64,000 nucleotides of DNA from Flavobacteriia bacterium (GTDB lineage: Bacteria > Bacteroidota > Bacteroidia > Flavobacteriales > Weeksellaceae). The stretch lies in the NCBI GenBank assembly GCA_015999765.1, contig JAECQR010000003.1:248001-312000 (forward strand). The letters are read 5' to 3'. Below are positions 56,194 through 63,346 of this stretch, one piece after another. A model generated the notes under the pieces. The model made no database searches. It worked only from the letters and a program-made list of their open reading frames with translations, and had not been told where the DNA came from. The position numbers were made by a program, and so were the translations under genes. Each line of letters starts with the position of its first letter. Within the stretch, counting starts at the first letter, position 1.

Positions 56194-57228
56194 TTAATAT
56201 TTCACTGCAGCTTCCACATTCATCCCGGCTCTTAATTTCTGCAGCAAAGCCGGATCATTGTCTTTACTGAATTCAATTCTTACAGGAATCCGCTGTTCTA
56301 CTTTCACGAAATTACCGGCAGAATTATCCTGCGGAAGCACTGAAAAACTTGAACCTGTCGCATTCGCGATTGATTTCACAACACCTTTAATTTTGATATT
56401 GGGAAGCGCATCCACTTTCAGTTCCACTTCCGCACCTTCCACAATGCGGTGGGTTTGGGTTTCTCTGTAATTAGCGATGATCCACTTTTCGTTACTGTCA
56501 ATCACCTCCACCAAGGTCTGTCCCGGCTGAATAAGCTGACCGATCTGCAGGTTTTTTCTTCCTACAAATCCGTCCGCAGGGGCTGTAATCACAGTGTATG
56601 ACAGATTGAGTTCCGCCATATCCAGTCGCGCCTTCGCCAAACTGATATCTGCATCATTCTGATAGAGACGAGTATTCTGTTCGTTTTTTACCAGCGAAGC
56701 AGAAGTTTTCTGTCTCTGCATCGCTTCATATTTGGCTTTAAGGGCAAGATATTTTGTTTTGTAAGTGTCGAATTCCTGCTGGGTTACACTTTCCTGCGCA
56801 TAGAGTTTCAAATAACGGTTATACTCGCTCTGCGCATTATCCAGCAGTGCTTTTACTTCCGCAATGGCAGCTTCAGAAACCGCTACATTATTATCAGCAG
56901 TATTTACCGACGAGGCAGCGACGGTTTTTCCGGCCTGCGCATTCTGAAGATTTGCTCTTGCCTGCGCAATATTCAGAAGATGTTCGGAATTTTCAATAAC
57001 AACCAGCGTATCGCCTTTTTTAACCTGCTGATATTCACTGAAACGGATCTCCTTTACATAACCCTGAACTCGGGCATTCACCGGAATAATCAGCTGCTTA
57101 ACCTGAGCATTATCGGTAAATTCTACATTTCCCAGGTGGATAAATTTCGAGGCGATCCAGGAAATTCCGGCGATGATGACAACCAGCAAAAGCACGTTGT
57201 ATATTCTCTTTTTAGTTTTATGTTTCAT
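56194..57228 (-). CDS. HlyD/EmrA family periplasmic adaptor
   Basis: 344 residues. One N-terminal membrane helix (IYNVLLLVVIIAGISWIAS), a split biotinyl-lipoyl domain (VNARVQGYVKEIRFSEYQQVKKGD and TVITAPADGFVGRKNLQIGQLIQPGQ), an alpha-helical hairpin between them (about residues 75-215) and a beta-barrel C-terminus. It bridges the MFS pump and the TolC channel. It lies 28 bases from tolC and 41 from the pump gene. Confidence 0.92.
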   Translation of the reverse strand: MKHKTKKRIYNVLLLVVIIAGISWIASKFIHLGNVEFTDNAQVKQLIIPVNARVQGYVKEIRFSEYQQVKKGDTLVVIENSEHLLNIAQARANLQNAQAGKTVAASSVNTADNNVAVSEAAIAEVKALLDNAQSEYNRYLKLYAQESVTQQEFDTYKTKYLALKAKYEAMQRQKTSASLVKNEQNTRLYQNDADISLAKARLDMAELNLSYTVITAPADGFVGRKNLQIGQLIQPGQTLVEVIDSNEKWIIANYRETQTHRIVEGAEVELKVDALPNIKIKGVVKSIANATGSSFSVLPQDNSAGNFVKVEQRIPVRIEFSKDNDPALLQKLRAGMNVEAAVKY

Positions 57229-57256
57229 TTTGTTCTGTTTAAAGTTTCATTAATTT

Positions 57257-58570
57257 TTAAAGAGTACCGGAGATTCTTCTCAGCTGATAATAGTGGTACA
57301 GAATATTGATTTTTGCATTTTCCGCATCCAGTCTTGCGGCAAGTTTTGCGTTGTCGGCATCGAGCATTTCAGTGATCAGAACCAGACTGTTCAGATAACG
57401 GTTGTTAATGATGGTGTAATTCTGTTCTGCCAGTTCCACACTTTTTAAATGATTTTTATATATTTCGAGTGCTTCTTCATATTTGATGAAAGCGATCTCG
57501 ATGTTTCTGGCCACCTTTTCATGTTCAATATGCTGAAGTTCCTGCTGTTTTTCGACATTCAGCCTGGCCATTGTTTCCCTGCTGCCGTTTTTGTAAAGCG
57601 ATGCCAGGTCGTAGGAGATTCCGACTCCGGCGTACCAGTAATTAAAGTTCTTATTGATCGCTGGGATTTCAATAGTGACCGGGCCGTTTAAATAATTGTT
57701 GGCAAACAGATAAACCTGCGGAAGACGTTCAGATTTAATGATTTTTTCTGTGTTCAGGGCACTGCTAATCTCAAGTTCTTTCGATTTTAGTGATGCCGCA
57801 TTTTCAGTTGCACCCGCTTTCCATGTGTCAAAAGAATTTTCAGGATTCTCATCAGGATTTTCTTTTACCTTCACAACGGTTCCTTCCGGAAGCTGCAGAA
57901 TATTGATGAAATCCCTGGCGATAATCTTCTTTGAATTTTCAATCTGAACCAGTTTCAGGCGTAAGGACTGCAGCTGCAGTTCCAGTCGCGTCACATTGTT
58001 TTTCAGCGCGATTCCCCCTTTTACTTTGTCGCTCACTTCGCTGATCAGTCCGGTGGTCTGTTCAATATTCTTAAGAATAACTTTCTTCTGGTTTTCAAGC
58101 TTCTGAAGTTCAAGATAGTTTCCGGCCAGCAGAAAACGGATGTTCTGCTGCTCTTCTTTTACATTTAAAGCAGCAATCTGACTGTTTATTTTGGCATTTT
58201 CGATACCGGTCTTTACTGCTCCGCCTGCATAAACTAGCTGTTTTGCTTCCAGCGAAAAATTATTTCCAAAACCGGGAATGTGCACATTCTGCAAATTGGA
58301 AAAATCCCGGTCGGTGATCAAACCGTTCCCATTATAACTGAAATTTAAAGCGGCATCCAGAGAGGGCAGCTGTTTTTTCTTTTCATTTTCGATGTTGTGC
58401 TGCGCGATCTTCTCTTCATAGCGGTAAATATTCAGCATTCTGTTTTTGCTGTCGGCGGCCTGAAAGAGTTCATTCAGGGTCACGGGTTCAGAAAAATTAA
58501 CCTGTGCGAAGGCAGAATTAAAGCCAAAAAATCCGGCTACGACCAGAGCAATCTGTCGTTGTATGTTCAT
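57257..58570 (-). CDS. TolC family outer-membrane efflux protein
   Basis: 437 residues with a signal peptide (ALVVAGFFGFNSAFAQ) and two internally similar halves of long helices and short strands typical of TolC (LNELFQAADSKNRMLNIYRYEEKIA; EALEIYKNHLKSVELAEQNYTIINNRYLNSLVLITEMLDA). It is the first gene of the efflux unit, divergent from the AraC-type regulator. Confidence 0.92.
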   Translation of the reverse strand: MNIQRQIALVVAGFFGFNSAFAQVNFSEPVTLNELFQAADSKNRMLNIYRYEEKIAQHNIENEKKKQLPSLDAALNFSYNGNGLITDRDFSNLQNVHIPGFGNNFSLEAKQLVYAGGAVKTGIENAKINSQIAALNVKEEQQNIRFLLAGNYLELQKLENQKKVILKNIEQTTGLISEVSDKVKGGIALKNNVTRLELQLQSLRLKLVQIENSKKIIARDFINILQLPEGTVVKVKENPDENPENSFDTWKAGATENAASLKSKELEISSALNTEKIIKSERLPQVYLFANNYLNGPVTIEIPAINKNFNYWYAGVGISYDLASLYKNGSRETMARLNVEKQQELQHIEHEKVARNIEIAFIKYEEALEIYKNHLKSVELAEQNYTIINNRYLNSLVLITEMLDADNAKLAARLDAENAKINILYHYYQLRRISGTL

Positions 58571-58656
58571 AATTAATAATATTTTGTATGGATGAAACAG
58601 TCTGAAATTGACTTTGCAAAATTGCGGTTATCCGGGTTTTAAACGTTCAGCCTGTT

Positions 58657-58689
58657 TTGGACAAAACTGGTTTAATTTGAATATATTTG
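58657..58689 (+). promoter_or_regulatory. Promoter of the AraC-type gene
   Basis: TTG (58657-58659), 22 bases, TATATTTG (58682-58689), 14 bases before the ATG at 58704. Confidence 0.6.
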
Positions 58690-58703
58690 CCGATAATATC
58701 CCA

Positions 58704-59600
58704 ATGAAAAACGCAGCAGAAAAAGTTCAGGTATCTGAAAAACATTATGATATCGACCGGTTCGAAAAGAATGCGAGCCAACGCACGATGGATTTTTCTG
58801 AGCTTGAAAAGTTTAAGGAAACCAATATCTACCTGAAAACAACCATGTTTATTTTGGTTACGAATGGAAGTGGAAGTATTGAAATTAATTTCAAACACTA
58901 TGAAATTGAAAAGAATCAGATTCTGCTGCTTGCTGCGGGTCATTTTTTCAAAATAAAATCGGTCAGCGGAGATATTATTACCAAAACGCTTTACATCAGC
59001 GAAGACTATATCCGGGAAATGTACTCCTCGGATATGATTTACAAAAGGGCAAAATATGGCGTAAAGATGTATAACACTCCCCTGCTGAAACTGTTGCCAA
59101 AAGAAGCGGATCTGTTGAAAAACAGAATGGAATTTGTAGGAGCGGTTTCTAATGACACCGGCCACCTCTTTTATAAGGAAATGATTTTGAAAACGGTGAA
59201 TATTTTCTTTCTGGACCTCAGTAATATCATCGAGGGTAAGTCAGAAAGCGGACAGACGGTAACCGTTTCACGGGACGAAATCTATTTTCAGAAATTTCTT
59301 GTCCTGTTAGCTACACATTATAAGGAAAAACATCTGGTGCAGTTTTATGCAGAACAACTCAGTATCACTCCGCATTATTTAACGCTTATCGTAAAAAGAC
59401 TGACCGGCCAGACCGTTTCGGACTTTATTTTCCAGCTCATCAACAGTGAAGCGAAACTTCTCCTGAAACAGCCCATGTACAGCATTCAGGAGATTTCAGA
59501 TCTTTTTCATTTCAGCGATCAGAGCGCTTTCGGGAAATTCTTTAAACGCAAAAACGGCATCAGTCCGAAAACTTACCGTATTGAAAATCTAAATGGTTAA
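58704..59600 (+). CDS. AraC-family transcriptional regulator
   Basis: 298 residues from ATG at 58704; the upstream open frame overlaps the promoter. The N-terminal half is a cupin-like sensor domain (VTNGSGSIEINFKHYEIEKNQILLLAAGHFF). The C-terminal pair of helix-turn-helices reads EQLSITPHYLTLIVKRLTG and IQEISDLFHFSDQSAFGKFFKRKNG-SPKTYR. It is divergent from the TolC-adaptor-MFS unit across 133 bases and is its likely regulator. Confidence 0.92.
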   Translation: MKNAAEKVQVSEKHYDIDRFEKNASQRTMDFSELEKFKETNIYLKTTMFILVTNGSGSIEINFKHYEIEKNQILLLAAGHFFKIKSVSGDIITKTLYISEDYIREMYSSDMIYKRAKYGVKMYNTPLLKLLPKEADLLKNRMEFVGAVSNDTGHLFYKEMILKTVNIFFLDLSNIIEGKSESGQTVTVSRDEIYFQKFLVLLATHYKEKHLVQFYAEQLSITPHYLTLIVKRLTGQTVSDFIFQLINSEAKLLLKQPMYSIQEISDLFHFSDQSAFGKFFKRKNGISPKTYRIENLNG

Positions 59601-59883
59601 CGGTTTCCCTTTTTATATTCTGATTATTCTATAGGCATCAGAGGCTTAATCTCAACCGTTAGGCTCAGCTAAAGGACGCTCAGGGTTCGCGACGCGGTCT
59701 GTTTTGTGCAATTCTGAAACCAAGATCATCAATTTTAAATTTCAATGGGTGACTTCGGTATTTCTGTTGTCGGGGATTATGATAACTGGTTTTTGTAAAA
59801 GGCAGGCAACAGTTCCAGGATGAGAAAGGGTTTTAAATAAATTTGCCTGTCCTTCCCATCACCGGGCAGCCTCCGAGTAAGTC

Positions 59884-61596
59884 TTACGCCTGGGGATCAG
59901 TAGGCGTTTCTGGTTTAAATCTATTTCCATCGGCTGTATTTTTTTTACATTGCTCCCTGTATTCATGGAGGCTCATCCCGTAAATGAGGTAAAAAAGATG
60001 GCGGAAATTTGAAGCAGACTTCATTCCGCAATGCGCTGCAAGTTCTTCGGCTCCTTTCTCCACCATTTGGGGATCTTCCGCAAGCAGTGCGGCCATAAAA
60101 TAAATGCGCTGCTCACTGAGGTAGCGGTCGAAACGCATTCCTTTTTCGGTATTGAGATACATGGAAAGATAATTGGCATTTACCCCTACTTCCTGTGCTA
60201 CTTTGGCAAGTTTAAGATCCGGTTTCAGAAACCCTTTTTCGTTTTCAAATTTTTGCAGATTTGTACGTATTCGCTCCCGGATTTCAGCTGTAAGAATCAC
60301 CTGGGGATCTGGCTTTTCCTTGTTGGACTGCGGTTCGTCACAGGTTTCCTTTTCCTCCCCGCGACGGGAAGCAGATGGCTGCGCGCTCTTCCTTTGCGCA
60401 AATGTACTCAGCGTAAATGCACCAAAGCCTACCGACAGGGTGAGCAGAGCGGCTACGGCCATAGAATAGCGGTCATCGGCAACCTGCTTTTCATCATTCT
60501 TCAGGGCAATCTGCATACTGGTGTACAGGTGATGCCGGTCTTCCTGGTGCGCGTATTCAGCCATCCGCAGGGTGTTGGTATAAGCCATCATATCATCACG
60601 GTGCAGGCGTTCACCAGCCTCATATATCAGATAATGGTAACCATGCTGCAGTTCGGGCAATATAAAATGATGGCGCTGAAAAATCGAATCCACTTTTTTA
60701 AAGTAGTGCACCGCTTCTTTCTTATGGTGCTGCTTCAGCGCATTTTTACCCTGATAATAATAAATCAGGGAAACAGTGGCAAAATCTTTTGTTCTGATCA
60801 GTTCCGGAAGGATACGGTCGAAGAACTCACTGCTTTCCTTATACGCACCTCTGCGGTATTCTGAAATACCTTTGGATTTCAGAAAGTAATTTCTGATCCC
60901 CGAAAACGCTCTGTTATTGCCAATTTCCTTTAATATTGCTTCAATGTAGCGGTCTGCCTCGTCATACTTTCCGGTTTGCTGGTATACATTTACGAGCTCA
61001 TACAGCGTTTCATAATAACTTTTACGCAGCATGGTGCGTTGGTCATGGGGCAGTTCTTTCCCAAGTTCTTTCCTGAAAAATTCAGCGCACATGTTAAGGT
61101 TGTGGATGGCATCACGGTGAAGACCAATATAACCCTTCACGATGCCAAAATGATGCAGCAGCCTGTACTGAACATACGGATCGCGGCTGATTTTTGCATA
61201 ATCTACCGCTTTCAAATAATCTGCCATCGCAGTCCTGTAGTTTCTGTAACGGGCGTAATGGATCATTCCCCTATTCATATACGCATCCGCAATCACATCA
61301 CTGCGGGCGCTGCATAGCGCGATAGCCACGGCACTGTCGGCATACTTCAACTTTACATCCGTGGAGGGATGATATTTCAGGGCATCGAGATAGGCATGCG
61401 TAAGCTGTGCAGAATTTCTTTCCTCCTTTGTAAGGGTAATCAGGAGATTGATGAACGGCATCGCCGCCGGATCATCCGGCTCCATCAGCTCATACTGATT
61501 TCGGATCTGCTGAAAGGTTACATTGTCCCTGCACTGCGCAGGGAAAAGTTCCGCAGGGAAGAGCAGGAGCAATATAAACAGTTTGAGCGAAAGCAT
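59884..61596 (-). CDS. Membrane-anchored TPR/AraC-type one-component regulator
   Basis: 570 residues from Met at 61596, which directly gives a signal peptide (MLSLKLFILLLLFPAELFPAQ); the frame is open 7 codons further. TPR-like helical repeats fill about residues 30-370, a membrane helix lies near 385-405 (YSMAVAALLTLSVGFGAFTLS), and the cytoplasmic C-terminus ends in an AraC helix-turn-helix pair (LAKVAQEVGVNANYLSMYLN; GMKSASNFRHLFYLIYGMSLHEYR). This layout (periplasmic TPR, helix, AraC) is a known Bacteroidota regulator type without kinase or receiver. It is divergent from the MauE-like gene, its probable target. Confidence 0.88.
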   Translation of the reverse strand: MLSLKLFILLLLFPAELFPAQCRDNVTFQQIRNQYELMEPDDPAAMPFINLLITLTKEERNSAQLTHAYLDALKYHPSTDVKLKYADSAVAIALCSARSDVIADAYMNRGMIHYARYRNYRTAMADYLKAVDYAKISRDPYVQYRLLHHFGIVKGYIGLHRDAIHNLNMCAEFFRKELGKELPHDQRTMLRKSYYETLYELVNVYQQTGKYDEADRYIEAILKEIGNNRAFSGIRNYFLKSKGISEYRRGAYKESSEFFDRILPELIRTKDFATVSLIYYYQGKNALKQHHKKEAVHYFKKVDSIFQRHHFILPELQHGYHYLIYEAGERLHRDDMMAYTNTLRMAEYAHQEDRHHLYTSMQIALKNDEKQVADDRYSMAVAALLTLSVGFGAFTLSTFAQRKSAQPSASRRGEEKETCDEPQSNKEKPDPQVILTAEIRERIRTNLQKFENEKGFLKPDLKLAKVAQEVGVNANYLSMYLNTEKGMRFDRYLSEQRIYFMAALLAEDPQMVEKGAEELAAHCGMKSASNFRHLFYLIYGMSLHEYREQCKKNTADGNRFKPETPTDPQA

Positions 61597-61725
61597 GTTA
61601 GCTTCATTGGTTGACAATATTAGATCAAAATTAAGTTTTTTTTATGATATAATGCAAGTTAAAGTCCTGAACATCATCAAAGTAGCGCTAAAAATTGGTT
61701 AAAGTTCTGAATCGGCAGTGCATAT

Positions 61726-61773
61726 ACTTTGTCAAAGTTCCAGCCGGTATCACCATACTTTGACAAAGTTTTT
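61726..61773. repeat. Palindromic repeat, copy 1
   Basis: ACTTTGTCAAAGT (61726-61738), an 18-base loop, then its exact reverse complement ACTTTGACAAAGT (61757-61769) and TTTT. Each 13-base arm is itself a palindrome around one central base. Differs from copy 2 at a single base in the loop. Confidence 0.85.
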
Positions 61774-61847
61774 AAAGACCCTTCTCAAAATACCATTAAA
61801 CTTAAACTTTGACCATGCCCTAAACTTTGGCAAGGTAAGGCACATCC

Positions 61848-61895
61848 ACTTTGTCAAAGTTCTAGCCGGTATCACCATACTTTGACAAAGTTTTT
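61848..61895. repeat. Palindromic repeat, copy 2
   Basis: Arms 61848-61860 and 61879-61891, 122 bases after copy 1 and identical except for one loop base. A degenerate half (ACTTTGGCAAGGT, 61825-61837) lies between the copies. Confidence 0.85.
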
Positions 61896-61972
61896 GGAGG
61901 GCTCTCCCTTCGCCACAGGGGTGGATTTTAGTGTTTGGAGGTTTATAGGACGTCTTTTCAGGAGAAATTTTT

Positions 61973-62086
61973 ATGGCACGAAGTGTTATTGAATATTGTG
62001 GCGGCTTAAACCAAACATTTCTCCACGGTTCTCAGATGCCCGTCAGTAAAGGGAATGTTGGGAATAAGCCGCTGTTTGGTGTTTAA
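61973..62086 (+). CDS. Candidate 37-residue small ORF
   Basis: ATG at 61973 to TAA, encoding MARSVIEYCGGLNQTFLHG followed by SQMPVSKGNVGNKPLFGV. An AGGAGA sequence 8 bases before the ATG would be a strong Shine-Dalgarno site, which is rare in this phylum. The ORF sits inside a segment able to form long hairpins (62002-62017 with 62073-62090), so it could be a leader peptide or chance reading through a structured RNA. No family recognised. Confidence 0.35.
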   Translation: MARSVIEYCGGLNQTFLHGSQMPVSKGNVGNKPLFGV

Positions 62087-62106
62087 GCCGGAATGCATTT
62101 CCGGCT
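62086..62106 (+). other. 8-bp perfect hairpin at the end of the small ORF
   Basis: AGCCGGAA (62086-62093), 5-base loop, TTCCGGCT (62099-62106). Its left arm overlaps the right arm of the longer stem 62002-62017/62073-62090, so the two folds exclude each other. Confidence 0.6.
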
Positions 62107-62140
62107 CATTCTCACTTTTCTCATCAGAATCCTGAAATGC

Positions 62141-62229
62141 GGGCGGGTCTTAACCAAGCGGTGATGCAGGCGGTGGGTTTGTAAATAAGCCCTAAAAAAG
62201 GGGGAATCAGCCGCCCGCCCTCTTGTTTT
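62141..62229 (+). other. GC-rich closing stem followed by T-rich tract in the leader of the MauE-like gene
   Basis: GGGCGGG (62141-62147) can pair with CCCGCCC (62214-62220), enclosing 66 bases, and is followed by TCTTGTTTTT. It could be a terminator or part of a structured leader of the gene at 62313. Confidence 0.4.
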
Positions 62230-62312
62230 TACCGTATTGGTCATCATACATTTACCTCATTATTCGGGCAGGAAAATCTTAACGACCAGTACCTGTTACC
62301 CAATACCGCCGT

Positions 62313-62735
62313 ATGAAAACTTTGAAAAAAATATTACCGCCACTCATCAGTTTTATCTTTGTTGTGCTCTTCGTTTATACGGTCATCAGCAAAGGAGCGG
62401 GCTTCTCCACTTATCTGAACCAGCTGGGCCAGTCACCGGGACTCGAGGGATACGGAGAACCTCTGGCTTACGGAGTAATCGCCCTGCAGACGGCCACCGT
62501 CATCCTGCTCTGTTACCGCCCGCTCCGGTTATGGGGTTTATGGATTGCTTTCGGGATAATGACCGTTTTTGCAGGATATGTCGGAGGAATCCTCCTCTAC
62601 AGCAATAACCTCCCCTGCACCTGCATTGGACTTTTTGAAAAGATGACGTGGAAAGATAATTTGATTTTAAATATAGGATTAATGATCACTGCCCTCACTG
62701 GCATTATGACAATGAAGGCAGGAAGATCAAAATAA
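62313..62735 (+). CDS. MauE/DoxX-like redox-associated membrane protein
   Basis: 140 residues with four hydrophobic segments (about 8-26, 48-68, 72-95 and 110-130). Between helices 3 and 4 is a Cys-x-Cys (NLPCTCIGLFEKMTW), the position where MauE-like proteins of Bacteroidota keep a cysteine pair. MauE-type proteins are thought to pass electrons across the membrane for disulfide handling, like a reduced VKOR/DsbB. It is followed on the same strand by a small exported protein containing two cysteines. Confidence 0.75.
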   Translation: MKTLKKILPPLISFIFVVLFVYTVISKGAGFSTYLNQLGQSPGLEGYGEPLAYGVIALQTATVILLCYRPLRLWGLWIAFGIMTVFAGYVGGILLYSNNLPCTCIGLFEKMTWKDNLILNIGLMITALTGIMTMKAGRSK

Positions 62736-62764
62736 AAAAAAATGAAAAGCGTGCACACTTTTCA
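62735..62764 (-). terminator. Minus-strand intrinsic terminator with no known minus-strand gene
   Basis: TGAAAAG (62743-62749) and CTTTTCA (62758-62764) flank the self-complementary GTGCAC. Read on the minus strand the hairpin is followed by eight T; on the plus strand it is not followed by T. It would end a transcript coming from the 62765-62950 region. Confidence 0.5.
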
Positions 62765-62900
62765 GAGTAGAATGTCCTGGGCATTCAGTGAACTTTGCAA
62801 ACAGTGAATTCCTGTCTGCATCACGAAACGCAGAACGGTTGACGAACCGCCATGCGCCGAAGACCACCGTCTGCTTAGAAGGCAGACTACCCGACTTAAT
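62765..62900 (-). ncRNA. Possible minus-strand small RNA region
   Basis: Between the MauE-like and small-protein genes there are three compact hairpins: CGGTT/AACCG (62836-62849), GTCTGC/GCAGAC (62869-62887) and GAATG/CATTC near 62770-62786. The stretch lies directly upstream, on the minus strand, of a terminator. No promoter of the TTG/TAnnTTTG type was found on the minus strand, so it remains speculative. It could instead be a structured 5' leader on the plus strand. Confidence 0.25.
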
Positions 62901-62953
62901 TTTAAACTTTGAGTTTTTATGGTAATCTTTTTTATCAAAAAAAGACCGGAAAA

Positions 62954-63277
62954 ATGAAACATTTACAATTTATAAAAACCCACTTTATGTTGGCAGCAGC
63001 CCTGCTTACAGCAGGTGTTACGATGTCGTTTAAAATGGCAGAGAAAGAGATGGCCTCGACCGTTCATTATTACGTAAGTGATGATATGAGCGAAGGAGCA
63101 TTTGCAAACCCCGCAAATTGGAATACCGTCAATGAAGATGGTGTTAATTGTGGTACTGTAGAAATCCGACCTTGTAAAGTAACCGTAGCAACAGGAAGTA
63201 CGTTGAGTGCAAAACTTGGTAGCAAAACGAACTTAGAGGTGCTGGGAATTTCTGAAGGTTTTAAACCCAATCCGTAG
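62954..63277 (+). CDS. Small exported cysteine-containing protein (DUF6520-like)
   Basis: 107 residues from ATG at 62954; the frame is open to 62909 without added family-like sequence. The N-terminus is signal-like (KTHFMLAAALLTAGVTMSF). The mature part has ANPANWNTVNEDGVNCGTVEIRPC with two cysteines nine residues apart, then a glycine- and serine-rich end. It resembles the small DUF6520 proteins often found next to MauE-like genes in this phylum; the assignment is from memory of the pattern. It could be a substrate of the MauE-like protein. Function unknown. Confidence 0.6.
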   Translation: MKHLQFIKTHFMLAAALLTAGVTMSFKMAEKEMASTVHYYVSDDMSEGAFANPANWNTVNEDGVNCGTVEIRPCKVTVATGSTLSAKLGSKTNLEVLGISEGFKPNP

Positions 63278-63293
63278 TTTTAATTAATAACCT

Positions 63294-63327
63294 AAAAAAA
63301 GAGAGGGTGGAAAAACCACCCTCTTTT
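63294..63327. terminator. Bidirectional terminator
   Basis: GAGGGTGG (63303-63310), loop AAAAA, CCACCCTC (63316-63323), flanked by an A run and TTTT, between the convergent small-protein and SusD genes. Confidence 0.85.
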
Positions 63328-63346
63328 ACTGTAATTCAAGTACATT

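Larger units (their letters stand above)
61618..62312. other. 695-bp intergenic region with repeats, a small ORF and foldable segments
   Basis: The longest gene-free stretch of the window, between two divergent genes. It holds a short direct repeat (TTAAAGTCCTGAA at 61659-61671; TTAAAGTTCTGAA at 61699-61711), two copies of a 48-bp palindromic element, a 37-codon ORF and several hairpins, each described separately. Otherwise nothing is recognised. Confidence 0.7.

Noticed and set aside
59837-59844. TAAATTTG box on the plus strand
   Set aside because: No plus-strand gene follows; it lies just past the end of the minus-strand regulator gene and is probably chance in AT-rich DNA.
60031-60864. 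277-codon plus-strand ORF opposite the TPR/AraC regulator
   Set aside because: Antisense shadow; the minus-strand frame has TPRs, a membrane helix and a helix-turn-helix.
61726-61895. CRISPR array or transposon ends
   Set aside because: There are only two units, with no series of regular spacers, no cas genes, and no transposase or target duplication.
62237-62608. 123-codon plus-strand ORF overlapping the start of the MauE-like gene
   Set aside because: Another frame of the same DNA; the frame starting at 62313 has four membrane segments and the Cys pair.
62762-62962. 66-codon minus-strand ORF in the 62736-62953 gap
   Set aside because: It crosses several hairpins, overlaps the start of the downstream gene and lacks any protein-like pattern.
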